In this document: in pieces, positions 54,757 to 63,751 of the stretch
How positions within the stretch are numbered: position 1 is the first letter of the stretch
Layout: every line of letters starts with the position of its first letter
Source of the DNA: Dethiobacter sp.
Lineage (GTDB): Bacteria; Bacillota; Dethiobacteria; Dethiobacterales; Dethiobacteraceae
Direction of reading: 5' to 3'
NCBI GenBank assembly: GCA_018335875.1
Contig: JAGXRN010000008.1
Coordinates: 25,020 to 89,019, forward strand
DNA: 64,000 nucleotides
Notes under the pieces: model-generated
Database searches by the model: none
What the model was told of the DNA's origin: nothing
The model's input: only the letters and a program-made list of their open reading frames with translations
Program-made: the position numbers and the translations under genes

Positions 54757-56010
54757 TTAGTCGATTTCTTTAATGATGGCGCCCAAAGCGCCGAACTTGC
54801 GGCAGATGTTTTCATAACCGCGGTATATATGCTCAGTATTACTGATAACTGTTTCACCCTCGGCAATCAGGCCGGCGATGATAAAGGCAGCGCCGGCGCG
54901 CAGGTCTGTTGCACAGACGGGTGCGCCTGTTAAGCGCGCACTGCCTTCGATGAGAGCAGTACGGCCTTCCACTTTGATACGCGCCCCCATCCTCTTGAGT
55001 TCGTCTACATGCTTAAAGCGTCCTTCAAACACATTTTCTGTTATTATGCTGCTTCCACTCGCCCTGGTCATAAGGACCATGGCCTGTGACTGCAGGTCAG
55101 TGGGAAAACCGGGATAGGGAAAAGTTTTAATATCCACTGCCTGCGGCAGGTCACTGGCGATTACTCTGATCTCGTCGTCGGCTACGTCCACAGTTACACC
55201 CATCTCACGCAGCTTGGCAACAACAGGGTCCATGTGCTTGGGGATAACGTCCCGCAGGAGCACATCGCCCCCGGTGGCAGCGGCAGCGATCATATAAGTG
55301 CCTGCTTCAATCCGATCGGGGATGACTGAATGGGTGACGCCGCCGAGTTCATTCACACCGGTAATCTTTATCACATCTGTGCCGGCGCCGCGTATATTGG
55401 CGCCCATGGCATTGAGGAAATTGGCAACATCTACTATTTCAGGCTCCTTGGCAGCATTTTCAATAATTGTTTTGCCTTCGGTCCTGACAGCAGCCAGCAT
55501 GATGTTGATGGTGGCTCCCACGCTGACTACATCCAGATAAATATCCGCTCCCACCAAATGCTCCGCCTCGGCCCTAATCAGGCCGTGCTCCACATCAACT
55601 CGCGCACCGAGGGCCGCCAGTCCTTTTATATGCTGGTCGATGGGCCGGGGGCCAAGATCGCAACCACCGGGCGCCGGTACTATGGCGCGTCCGAAGCGGC
55701 CTATCAATGCGCCAAGCAGGTAGTAGGAGGCGCGCAGCTTTTTTACTGATTCATAGGTTGCCTTCCATTCAGTCATTGAGGAAGCATCAATCTCCAATGT
55801 TCCCGCCTCCCAAGAGGTACGGACACCAAGGGAGGTGAGAATTTCAATCAAAATCTGAATATCCCTGATATCAGGCAAATTTTCTATTTTAACCGGCGCA
55901 GCGGTGAGGATAGCGGCAGGAATAATGGCAACGGCGGCGTTTTTTGCGCCGCTGATTTTCACTGCACCCCGCAGCGGCCGCTTGTTGCCGGTAATGGCGA
56001 GTCTACCCAT
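54757..56010 (-). CDS. murA: UDP-N-acetylglucosamine 1-carboxyvinyltransferase
   Basis: The 417-residue first enzyme of peptidoglycan precursor synthesis. It begins ITGNKRPLRGAVKISGAKNAA and has the fosfomycin-sensitive cysteine 117 in APGGCDLGPRPIDQHIKGL, then GGVTHSVIPDRIEAGTYM and GFPTDLQSQAM. GGGAGG precedes the ATG. Its place within the wal locus ties precursor synthesis to cell-wall regulation. Confidence 0.95.
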   Translation of the reverse strand: MGRLAITGNKRPLRGAVKISGAKNAAVAIIPAAILTAAPVKIENLPDIRDIQILIEILTSLGVRTSWEAGTLEIDASSMTEWKATYESVKKLRASYYLLGALIGRFGRAIVPAPGGCDLGPRPIDQHIKGLAALGARVDVEHGLIRAEAEHLVGADIYLDVVSVGATINIMLAAVRTEGKTIIENAAKEPEIVDVANFLNAMGANIRGAGTDVIKITGVNELGGVTHSVIPDRIEAGTYMIAAAATGGDVLLRDVIPKHMDPVVAKLREMGVTVDVADDEIRVIASDLPQAVDIKTFPYPGFPTDLQSQAMVLMTRASGSSIITENVFEGRFKHVDELKRMGARIKVEGRTALIEGSARLTGAPVCATDLRAGAAFIIAGLIAEGETVISNTEHIYRGYENICRKFGALGAIIKEID

Positions 56011-56142
56011 TTTTCAGCCTCCCGACAGATACATTTTAGTAAACATAATTATGATTCGTCTTTAATCGCTAAATTCCTGTTTTATATTTATATATTATTA
56101 AAAAACTCATTCCTAAACCTTAGGCCGTTCAAAAAGGATATT

Positions 56143-56988
56143 TTAATTTTCTGCTTCAGCTTCGCCGGTAAATGCATTCACATAAAAAACACTGCCATCG
56201 GAGGCTGCAAAGCGCCAGACAGGAGCAATTTCCCAACGCTCGGCGTCATAGTGCTGGCTGTAATAGCCAAGAGAAATATCGACAATTTTCTTTGCTATAA
56301 AAGCGCCTGGCTGCTTAACCAGTGTATTGACAGCTGCGGCAGCGGAAATAACACGCAATTCCTTCTCGCTGAATCCAATCGGTAATATACTGTAAATCCT
56401 GGCTTCCCTTATCCCTTCCGGGCTGGTCCTGATATCTATATAGCCGCTAAAAAGCGGGAACCCCCGGTAGGTTTGCAGGTAGCGGTAAAGATAAGCCGCG
56501 TCTTCTGCAGCAATTGCCAGGTCAAACTTCAGATTATCCTCAAGCAGATTTCTCTCGCGCAAAAACCTGTCAGCGTTGACGCGCCCGTCTTCACCGGCTG
56601 CTTCACCTGCGCCAGGCCTGAGGTAAACCACCATGCCACCCGGCGAAATCTGCACTGTCTCGCCGCCTTTGCGTAAGGTCAGAGTTCCCTCCTGCAAGAC
56701 AGCTGTAATTTCACCTTTATCTCCCCAGAACTTTTCGGACCAGAACGGCCCGCTGACAGGGGGCCGGGAGACATGAAGCAGTGAGAGCCGCGGCGTCTGG
56801 CGCGGGACAACAGTTGAGACCTCATAGCCTGCATTCTGCAGAACTTCCCTGGCCAAATCTGCTTCATCGCCTGTTATCCCGCCTCTTACCCGCACGTATT
56901 GAGGACTGTGATACAAGCGCAGGCCGAGAAATATGTTGAGCAGTAAAAATGAAACAATCAGGATTGTTTTAGCGCGCGAAAGATCCAC
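56143..56988 (-). CDS. walI: WalI/YycI-like regulator of WalK
   Basis: The 281-residue membrane-anchored protein has one N-terminal transmembrane helix (KTILIVSFLLLNIFLGLRLY, about 7-26), an extracytoplasmic domain, and C-terminal WEIAPVWRFAASDGSVFYVNAFTGEAE, the YycI hallmark. In Bacillus it restrains the kinase together with WalH. The GTG start at 56988 follows GGGGG by seven bases. It lies 11 bases after walH. Confidence 0.85.
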   Translation of the reverse strand: MDLSRAKTILIVSFLLLNIFLGLRLYHSPQYVRVRGGITGDEADLAREVLQNAGYEVSTVVPRQTPRLSLLHVSRPPVSGPFWSEKFWGDKGEITAVLQEGTLTLRKGGETVQISPGGMVVYLRPGAGEAAGEDGRVNADRFLRERNLLEDNLKFDLAIAAEDAAYLYRYLQTYRGFPLFSGYIDIRTSPEGIREARIYSILPIGFSEKELRVISAAAAVNTLVKQPGAFIAKKIVDISLGYYSQHYDAERWEIAPVWRFAASDGSVFYVNAFTGEAEAEN

Positions 56989-56999
56989 CAGATTACCCC

Positions 57000-58316
57000 C
57001 TATTCAAGCCAGGCCATAAAAATACCCGTTTGGCCGTGAATCACTGCTGCTCTGTTATTGTTAAATAAAATTACCCACACCGGCGGGGCAACGCTTGATA
57101 AACCCGCAGCGCTGTGCAGAAAATAAGCAGGAAAAATTTCTGTAAGGGCGTGCGATTTATCGTCTTCGTCCAATAATTGGGCTACAGTCTGTAAGGCATC
57201 CAGCGGCTCAATCAACGGCCTTTGTTCTTCCACTGTAGTAGTAAGTGTCCTGACCTGGCGTTTATAGTAAATTATGCCGCGGTCGGAAAAGCGCAGTTTA
57301 ACGGGCGGATTGGCGCTGACAAGGCGTGTGCCGTGCTGTACGGAGATGAAAGATACCAAATAGCTGTCCCACTGCCTTCTGGAAAAAAGAAAGCTTTCTT
57401 CACGCACCAGGTGATTCAGGTAAAGGTGATCCTGCCAACCACCCATCAGCTGAAGATACTGGGCCGTCCGGCGCAGCGCCGGTATGGTTTCCATCATCTC
57501 CGACCCCGGCTCGCTGCTGGGGGCGCTGAACTCCACTTCCCCGTGGGCAAACAGGCGCAGGCCCTTATGGCCGTCTGTATAGATAAAAGCGCCGTCCCGT
57601 TCCTCAATCTGCCTGACCAACGCCGTGTCGACGAAAATACTGCGCACCAGCTTATCCCTGTCAAGGGACTCGGAACCTACCAGGCGTGACGCCAGCACAG
57701 GCGCCTCCGCGGGCAGTAAAATTTCACCCTGCGCAGAAAGGCCCAATTTTTCCAAAACTCCGGCCTCCAGAAAACGATATAGGGACGCCTCGGCAAAAGC
57801 GCTGCTGATGGCAAATTCCCATTCATCGGATAGAACCATCAGTCGTGCCTTCAGCCAACCGTCTTTAATGTCATGGTACCAGACAAATTGCGGATCGGAC
57901 TTTAACCAGACCATGTCGCTTATCTCAAGGCCAACCAGGCGCTGTGACCCTCCCCAGACAGAAGGGGGAATGCTCACAGGGAAAACGGCCCACAGCCGGA
58001 GACCATTCGTTTCAGCGGGCGGTGCTTCTGCCAGCGCAGGCACCTGACTGTAAAAAATAAGCTGTTGCACACTCTCCCAGACAGAAGCATGATTTTGCTC
58101 CCAGGGTTTAATAACACGAAATTCACCCTTTTCCTGGAGGCGAAGTTCGGGTAAGACCTGCCTGCTCACGGGGCGAAGTTCACCAAAGACAAGCTGTTCA
58201 AACGAGGAAGGCTTTACTGTTTCCATCATGGGCAGCCCAAACAGCAGGCGTGATGTGAGGGTGATGCTGGAAAGAACAAGGCCCAGCAGAACATAGGTTT
58301 TTACCTGTTCACGCAT
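57000..58316 (-). CDS. walH: WalH/YycH-like regulator of WalK
   Basis: The 438-residue protein has one N-terminal transmembrane helix (about 8-28) and a large extracytoplasmic region. The pattern SWRLVFGL-like LLFGLPMMETVKPSSFEQLVFGELRPV, a mid segment FVDTALVRQIEERDGAFIYTDGHKGLRLF and the C-terminal PVWVILFNNNRAAVIHG fit the YycH family. GGAGG precedes the ATG. The gene overlaps the end of walK by 8 bases, indicating coupling. Confidence 0.87.
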   Translation of the reverse strand: MREQVKTYVLLGLVLSSITLTSRLLFGLPMMETVKPSSFEQLVFGELRPVSRQVLPELRLQEKGEFRVIKPWEQNHASVWESVQQLIFYSQVPALAEAPPAETNGLRLWAVFPVSIPPSVWGGSQRLVGLEISDMVWLKSDPQFVWYHDIKDGWLKARLMVLSDEWEFAISSAFAEASLYRFLEAGVLEKLGLSAQGEILLPAEAPVLASRLVGSESLDRDKLVRSIFVDTALVRQIEERDGAFIYTDGHKGLRLFAHGEVEFSAPSSEPGSEMMETIPALRRTAQYLQLMGGWQDHLYLNHLVREESFLFSRRQWDSYLVSFISVQHGTRLVSANPPVKLRFSDRGIIYYKRQVRTLTTTVEEQRPLIEPLDALQTVAQLLDEDDKSHALTEIFPAYFLHSAAGLSSVAPPVWVILFNNNRAAVIHGQTGIFMAWLE

Positions 58317-60111
58317 GCCTTTTTTCCTCCTTGTCCGCAGCCGGGCCGGGTAGCATAATAACTACTTCTGTCCCGCGGTTGAGTTTGCTGTCAATTGAGA
58401 TGCTTCCACCGTGGGCTTCCACGATCTCTCTGGCGATTGAGAGGCCAAGGCCTGTGCCGCCAAGCTCCCTGGAACGCCCTTTATCCACCCTGTAAAAGCG
58501 CTCAAACACTTTATCCAGGTCCTCGGCAGGGATGCCGATGCCGTCATCACTGACGCTAACCTTTACAGTCTTGCCGTCGGACTCCAGTGCAACTGTGATG
58601 TTGCCTCCCGGGCCAGTATATTTATAGGCATTTTGAATGACATTGAGGAGTACCTGCTTCAGTTTGTCACGGTCAAAGGCCAGCACCACAGGCGCCTGGG
58701 GGATTCTTACTGACAGCCTGCGTCCTTTTTTGTAATACTTTACTTTCAATTCAGCCACAACCTCTGCCACCAGCTGGTTGAGCTCCCGCTCTTCCCTGCC
58801 CCAGCTAACCTGCTGGTAGTCAAGCTGTGACAGCACCAGCAGGTCCTTAACCAGGCGCACCATCCTGTCAGTCTCTCTTTCCATGGTTGTGAGAAAGGAG
58901 AGGCAGACTTCCGGCTGGCGCATGGCCCCGCCCAGAAGCGCGTCTGTGTAGCTTTTAATTGTAGTAAGCGGTGTGCGAAGTTCATGGGATACATTGGCTA
59001 CAAACTCCTGCTGTATGCGCGCCAGTTCCCGCTCCTTGGTGATGTCGTGCAAAACCACAAGCACTCCTGAAAAACTTGTGTCCTGTGGGGCATCAGGGGT
59101 AAGAAAAGGCACAAAGTATGCCTGGAGAAGGCATTTATGAGCGTCCAGCACAATCTCCCTGCTCTGCTGGATACCGGACTCCAGCAAATGCGGCAGGTTT
59201 ACACCACCGGCAATCATTTTCACAAGCTCATGTCCCGGTTCTTCTCCCCCGGCAACACGCAGCAGTTTTCGCGCCGCCGGGTTTACGTGCAGGAGCTGCC
59301 CCTCGCTGTTAAGCGCCAAAATCCCATCTGTCATATGATTTAAAATGGCTTCCACTTTACCTTTTTCTGAGGAAATTTCGCGCAAAGTCTCCTCCAGCTG
59401 ACAGGAAAGGTAATTAAACATCTCGCCGAGATGCCCTATTTCATCCTGCGAGCGGACTTCGATGCGCTGCCTGAAATCACCGCGGGCAATTTGTGCCGCT
59501 TTGGATGTTACCTCCCGGATGGGCCCGGAAATTGTCTTGGCCAGGGCAACCCCAAGCAGGATGGTAACTGCCAGCACCAGCAGTGCACCCGTAAGAAAAA
59601 TAAACTGAATCTCTCTCAGCGTCGCATATATAGGTTCAAGGGAGCCAATGAGATAAACTACACCAAGAATTTTATCGCCGGAACGCACCGGTAATGCAAG
59701 ATACTTGAAACGCTCCCTTGTCTCCGGGTCAAGCCTTGTCTCCTCGCTTTTGCTGCCGGTAAGGGCGCGGATGGTTTCGTCCTGTACAATACGTTGGCCG
59801 CGCAGTTCATCCTCCGCACGGGAGGAGGAAATAACGCGGCCGAAAGCATCCAGGACCATAATCTCTGTAATCCCGGCATAGCGCGAGTATTCGCGTACAA
59901 GGCCGTCGATGGCAGCGCCATCATCCCCTGCCACCAGGTGGCGCTCCAGAAAGTTGGCAAGCAGCAGGCCCTGGGATTCCAGGTTGGTAGAAAAGGTATT
60001 CAGGTAATAGCGCTCCAGCGATTGGGTAAGAAAAACTGCAAAAAACTGCATGGCAAATAAAATCAGCAGAGAATAAACGAGGACTATTTTCCACTGCATG
60101 CTTTTAATCAT
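58309..60111 (-). CDS. walK: Sensor histidine kinase WalK
   Basis: The 600-residue kinase has a first membrane helix (about 8-30), an extracytoplasmic sensor region (about 31-170), a second helix (about 173-195) and a HAMP domain (GPIREVTSKAAQIARGDFRQRIEV). A PAS domain (about 255-365) is followed by the H-box FVANVSHELRTPLTT and the N, G1, F and G2 boxes (VIQNAYKYT, DDGIGIPAEDLDKVFERFYR, GGTGLGLSIAREIVEAHGG). AGGAG precedes the ATG at 60111. It overlaps walR by 8 bases. It controls cell-wall metabolism. Confidence 0.95.
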   Translation of the reverse strand: MIKSMQWKIVLVYSLLILFAMQFFAVFLTQSLERYYLNTFSTNLESQGLLLANFLERHLVAGDDGAAIDGLVREYSRYAGITEIMVLDAFGRVISSSRAEDELRGQRIVQDETIRALTGSKSEETRLDPETRERFKYLALPVRSGDKILGVVYLIGSLEPIYATLREIQFIFLTGALLVLAVTILLGVALAKTISGPIREVTSKAAQIARGDFRQRIEVRSQDEIGHLGEMFNYLSCQLEETLREISSEKGKVEAILNHMTDGILALNSEGQLLHVNPAARKLLRVAGGEEPGHELVKMIAGGVNLPHLLESGIQQSREIVLDAHKCLLQAYFVPFLTPDAPQDTSFSGVLVVLHDITKERELARIQQEFVANVSHELRTPLTTIKSYTDALLGGAMRQPEVCLSFLTTMERETDRMVRLVKDLLVLSQLDYQQVSWGREERELNQLVAEVVAELKVKYYKKGRRLSVRIPQAPVVLAFDRDKLKQVLLNVIQNAYKYTGPGGNITVALESDGKTVKVSVSDDGIGIPAEDLDKVFERFYRVDKGRSRELGGTGLGLSIAREIVEAHGGSISIDSKLNRGTEVVIMLPGPAADKEEKRHA

Positions 60112-60805
60112 GGGATTGTCTCCTGATAAAATAGCCAACGCCCCGTTTTGTCTTTAAATAGCGCGGCTGGCTGGGGTCTTCTTCTATTTTTTCACGCAGG
60201 CGCCTGATGGTCACATCCACCGTGCGCTCATCTCCATAAAAATCATATCCCCACACTTCTTCCAGCAGCTTCTCGCGGCGTATTACATAGCCGGCATGAC
60301 GCATCAGAAAAACAAGCAGCAGGTATTCCCTGTATGTGAGATCTATGCCGGCACCGCCCTTGTAAACTTCCATGCGCCCTGTATCCACCACAAGGTCCTG
60401 GCAGGCCAGGCGTTCTCCGGTTTCTTTCTCACCGGCGGCAAGACGGCGAAGCTGAGCCTTGACTCTGGCCACAACCTCGCGCGAAGAGAATGGTTTTGTT
60501 ACATAATCATCGGCACCCAGTTCAAGCCCCAGGACTTTATCCAATTCAGTATCTTTGGCAGTAAGCATAATAATGGGCACATTGCTTATGGCTCTGATCT
60601 CCCGGCAGACTGTAAACCCGTCTTTTTTAGGCATCATAATATCAAGCAGCACCAAATCCGGCTGTTCACGCCTCATCTGGTGCAGCGCTTCTTCGCCGTC
60701 ATACGCCACTACCACAGAAAAACCTTCCTGCTCCAGATTGTAGCGCAGGATTTCGGCAATGGGCTTCTCATCATCAACAACCAGTATCTTCCTGAGCCCA
60801 ACCAT
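60104..60805 (-). CDS. walR: Response regulator WalR
   Basis: The 233-residue OmpR/PhoB-type regulator has a receiver with KILVVDDEKPIAEILRYNL, phospho-Asp in LVLLDIMMPKKDG (about 55) and KPF, then a winged helix with LTYREYLLLVFLM and DERTVDVTIRRLREKIE...TKRGVGYF. It activates autolysin and cell-wall genes with WalK. GAGGTG precedes the ATG. The neighbouring M23 and peptidase genes may be under its control. Confidence 0.96.
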   Translation of the reverse strand: MVGLRKILVVDDEKPIAEILRYNLEQEGFSVVVAYDGEEALHQMRREQPDLVLLDIMMPKKDGFTVCREIRAISNVPIIMLTAKDTELDKVLGLELGADDYVTKPFSSREVVARVKAQLRRLAAGEKETGERLACQDLVVDTGRMEVYKGGAGIDLTYREYLLLVFLMRHAGYVIRREKLLEEVWGYDFYGDERTVDVTIRRLREKIEEDPSQPRYLKTKRGVGYFIRRQSHD

Positions 60806-60854
60806 AGCAGCACCTCAGCCCGATATTTTCTGACATACTTCTGTACCCAAGAGC

Positions 60855-61733
60855 CTATTTCCTGCTTGCTGTTAAAAACCAGCGCTGGTCCTGCCTGAAC
60901 CAGGACTGCCACTGCTCTGTAAAAGAGCCCCTGTCAAGGCCGTAGATTTCTGATAGTGCCTGATAGAATGAGATGCCTCTGCCGAGGTCGTCCAGCAGGT
61001 CGTTCAGCCCCTCCATCCCCCGCAGCGACTCCAGGTAGGAAACCTTACTGAGCGCCTGACGGTATGCCAGTGCCTGCCGGTCCAGAGCAGTAAAATCTGA
61101 CTCCAATTCCGCCAGTGTATAAAAATCAGACAGCGAGCTATCTTGCTCCACCCATTCATAGCCGTTTAGTTTATACTCCACAAGTTGGGCCAACCCTTCG
61201 CTGAACCAGTAAGGATAGTTGCCGCCTGTGCGCAGGTCAAGAACATAATGGGTATACTCATGTGCCAGGGGCCCTTCAGCCAGGAAAACTTCCAGGCGCT
61301 TTTCTTTAGTCACCCAGTCCCACGCCGAGGGGGAAAGGATTGTCAGTGTATCCACCATATAAACACCAAGAGCCCCTGTCCCTTCTCCCCAGCTAAAAGC
61401 AGCTTTAAGTGTCTTCTGGTCTGGAGCTATTATGAGCCAGGGTTTATCTGTTTTATGAATATGAGGTAACAGCTTGGCGACTTCACCTACCACCCTGTCC
61501 GCCTCCTGAGCCAAGCGGGGGGCAAGCTCGCTGTCGGCAGCGTTAATTCTGATATGAAAATAATCACTCTCCACTCTTTCAAAGCCGGCGTAATGGCTCC
61601 TCAGCACGGCAGCCTGGCCTGCCCGCCAGGCTACTGCGGCATGCGGCAGCAGCAGACTGACTGCAAGCATTAAGATAAGTGTTATATATAAATAATTATA
61701 TGATTTATTCTTACAATGCGGTGCTCTTACCAC
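60855..61733 (-). CDS. Exported zinc metallopeptidase, peptidase MA-like
   Basis: About 292 residues with an N-terminal signal (YLYITLILMLAVSLLLPHAA). The gluzincin site is HEYTHYVLD (HExxH, about 165), with the downstream glutamate in WFSEGLAQLVEYKL (about 190), as in the peptidase MA family. The C-terminus is helical. GGAGGG lies six bases before a GTG at 61733, the likely start; an ATG at 61754 would include the site. It precedes walR by 49 bases and may be co-transcribed. Confidence 0.82.
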   Translation of the reverse strand: MVRAPHCKNKSYNYLYITLILMLAVSLLLPHAAVAWRAGQAAVLRSHYAGFERVESDYFHIRINAADSELAPRLAQEADRVVGEVAKLLPHIHKTDKPWLIIAPDQKTLKAAFSWGEGTGALGVYMVDTLTILSPSAWDWVTKEKRLEVFLAEGPLAHEYTHYVLDLRTGGNYPYWFSEGLAQLVEYKLNGYEWVEQDSSLSDFYTLAELESDFTALDRQALAYRQALSKVSYLESLRGMEGLNDLLDDLGRGISFYQALSEIYGLDRGSFTEQWQSWFRQDQRWFLTASRK

Positions 61734-61805
61734 CCTAATCCCTCCCCCTCCCATGATAGCAGGTTCAGGGTGTGTGTTTCACTGGAAATAGCGGGAAAAA
61801 AATAA

Positions 61806-61840
61806 TACAAAAAAAATAACGTGGGCTAGCCACGTTATAA
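61806..61840 (-). terminator. Second intrinsic terminator after the M23 gene
   Basis: TAACGTGG and CCACGTTA pair around a 5-nt loop, followed by eight T on the minus strand. Confidence 0.75.
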
Positions 61841-61924
61841 AAATATATTAAGAGGGGGTCAAACTTAATTCTATTGTACCGATACATTATTACAGCTGCA
61901 TTACAGAAAAATTATATTTTAATG

Positions 61925-61960
61925 ACAAAAGTGGCTGCGGTATATCCCGCAGCCACTTAT
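61925..61960 (-). terminator. Intrinsic terminator of the M23 endopeptidase gene
   Basis: AAGTGGCTGCGG (61929-61940) and CCGCAGCCACTT (61947-61958) form a perfect 12-bp stem. TTTTG follows on the minus strand. Confidence 0.85.
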
Positions 61961-61969
61961 TGGCAGCAA

Positions 61970-63382
61970 TTATAATCTGAAATAATTAAGAGGATTAACG
62001 GCAGTGCCGTTTCTTATAATTTCAAAATGCAGGTGAGGCCCGGTTGAATTGCCAGTACTTCCCACGCGTGCTATCTGTGTCCCCTTCTGCACTTTTTGGC
62101 CTACAGAGACAAGGACTGCCGAGCAGTGAGCATACTTGGTGATAAAGCCGTTGCCGTGGTCGATGGTTACCAGGTTGCCGTAGGAGCCGGCCCAGCCGGC
62201 ATAGATGACAACCCCGGCATCGGAAGCTACAATCGCTGTCCCTGTGGGAGCGCCGATATCGATCCCATAGTGGTACGACCTACCGCGCGGGCCAAAGGGT
62301 GAGGTTATCCTGCCTCCGCTGGGTACGGGCCAGATAAACTGCCCGGTGCCGGCCACGGGTGCTACTGCTGTTCCACGCGCCACCACCTGGGTACGCGGTT
62401 CCTGGAGCACAGTCTGACTTAAAGCTTCCCGCTCCACTTCCTGGCCGTTTTCCCTGGTGATGCGGTAGGTGACTTCCTTTTTACCGTGGATGCCCCCGGT
62501 TATAACTTTGGTCGTCCCTTTATACATCTTGCCGTCATCCTGGTAAGTTGTCTTAAAAGGGATATTTTCAGTGACTGTAACTACTTCGGTAACTGAAACA
62601 TGCACCAGGGGTTCTGCCACAATCAGCTCCAACTGCTCCCCGATTTGCAGGCGGTCGGAAGTTTGCAGACGGGGATTGGCGGCCCTTATCTGTGCTTCAG
62701 TCAAATTGTTTGCCCGTGCAATACCCCAGATAGTATCGCCGCGGGAAACGAGATAGACTTCTCGCTTATCTGTGCCGCGCTTGAGTATTTCAGCGGCAAT
62801 ATCAGCGCTGTAGACCATGCCCTGGTCCACAGTGTCCCACTTGGCCTCAATTTTCTCATTAAGCACGATGGCTTGCACCACGCTGTTTTCTTTGCCGCTG
62901 ACATAAGACAATTTAATGTTCTCAAGAACTTTTTCATATTCAGGCAACGTGCCTACCGCTATTGTGGGCATGTCGTTGACAGTTATTAAATAGCCGTATG
63001 TGTTATATTGAAGCCTGCTTCGCAGCTGGTCTCTGACTTCGCTGTCGTTTGCATTAACCCCGTTGCGGCTTTCTTTTTCCACACGGACTTCCTGTACCTG
63101 CTGAACCTCCAGCCCGGAAAGTCTGGCCTCCTTAATGTAAAGTAAAGCCACAAAATCAAGGATTTCCCCTTCGTCTGACACAATGCCGATTTCTTCATCA
63201 TCAAGATAGACCACATAGGCGAAAGCGCGCGAGTTATCCCGCATGCCAAGCAGCACGGCCAGGACTGCCGTGATCAGAAAGCACGCGATAATCTGCCGCA
63301 CATATTTGCGAAATTTTCTGGTAACCATGCTTACCATGGAGTGCAAAACTTTTTTCTTTTCTTGGCTCAATAGTTGTCTCAT
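61970..63382 (-). CDS. Cell-wall M23 endopeptidase with LysM and G5 domains
   Basis: The 470-residue exported protein has an N-terminal membrane segment (about 31-50), a long helical region, LysM (about 205-255: YLVSRGDTIWGIARANNL) and G5 (about 265-335: VTVTENIPFKTTYQDD). The C-terminal M23 peptidase has the zinc sites YHYGIDIGAPTGT (H...D) and GPHLHFEI (HxH). It cleaves peptide cross-links in peptidoglycan. GAGGTG precedes the ATG. WalR regulation is plausible but not shown. Confidence 0.92.
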   Translation of the reverse strand: MRQLLSQEKKKVLHSMVSMVTRKFRKYVRQIIACFLITAVLAVLLGMRDNSRAFAYVVYLDDEEIGIVSDEGEILDFVALLYIKEARLSGLEVQQVQEVRVEKESRNGVNANDSEVRDQLRSRLQYNTYGYLITVNDMPTIAVGTLPEYEKVLENIKLSYVSGKENSVVQAIVLNEKIEAKWDTVDQGMVYSADIAAEILKRGTDKREVYLVSRGDTIWGIARANNLTEAQIRAANPRLQTSDRLQIGEQLELIVAEPLVHVSVTEVVTVTENIPFKTTYQDDGKMYKGTTKVITGGIHGKKEVTYRITRENGQEVEREALSQTVLQEPRTQVVARGTAVAPVAGTGQFIWPVPSGGRITSPFGPRGRSYHYGIDIGAPTGTAIVASDAGVVIYAGWAGSYGNLVTIDHGNGFITKYAHCSAVLVSVGQKVQKGTQIARVGSTGNSTGPHLHFEIIRNGTAVNPLNYFRL

Positions 63383-63553
63383 AGAACACCTCGCTAAAAT
63401 TGCTGCCTGGATAATACAGCTTTTTTAGGGTAGCAAGTCCATTAATTCGTCAAAAGAGACAAAGATTCCTGCCTATATTAATTAATATATTAATTTTTCT
63501 TAAAAAAGGTTACCAAAAATTAAAAAAGAGGCCGCAGCCCCTTTGATATACAA

Positions 63554-63629
63554 TGGTGAGCCATGGTGGACTCGAACCACCGACACCCTGATTAAAAGTC
63601 AGGTGCTCTGCCAACTGAGCTAATGGCCC
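63554..63629 (-). tRNA. tRNA-Lys (anticodon TTT)
   Basis: The 76-nt gene reads GGGCCATTAGCTCAGTTGGC at its 5' end, has anticodon arm CTGACTTTTAATCAG and T arm GGTGGTTCGAGTCCACC, and ends ATGGCTCACCA with encoded CCA. The acceptor stem GGGCCAT/ATGGCTC closes with one G-T pair. Confidence 0.97.
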
Positions 63630-63751
63630 AAATTTTAAGTTTGTTACGGGTTATTATGTTACTACATATGTGTTGGTTTGTCAACGCCGTGAGGTATCAA
63701 GGGGTGCACTTGCAAACTATGTACCAAATATTGGCATATAGACTTTGCGCC

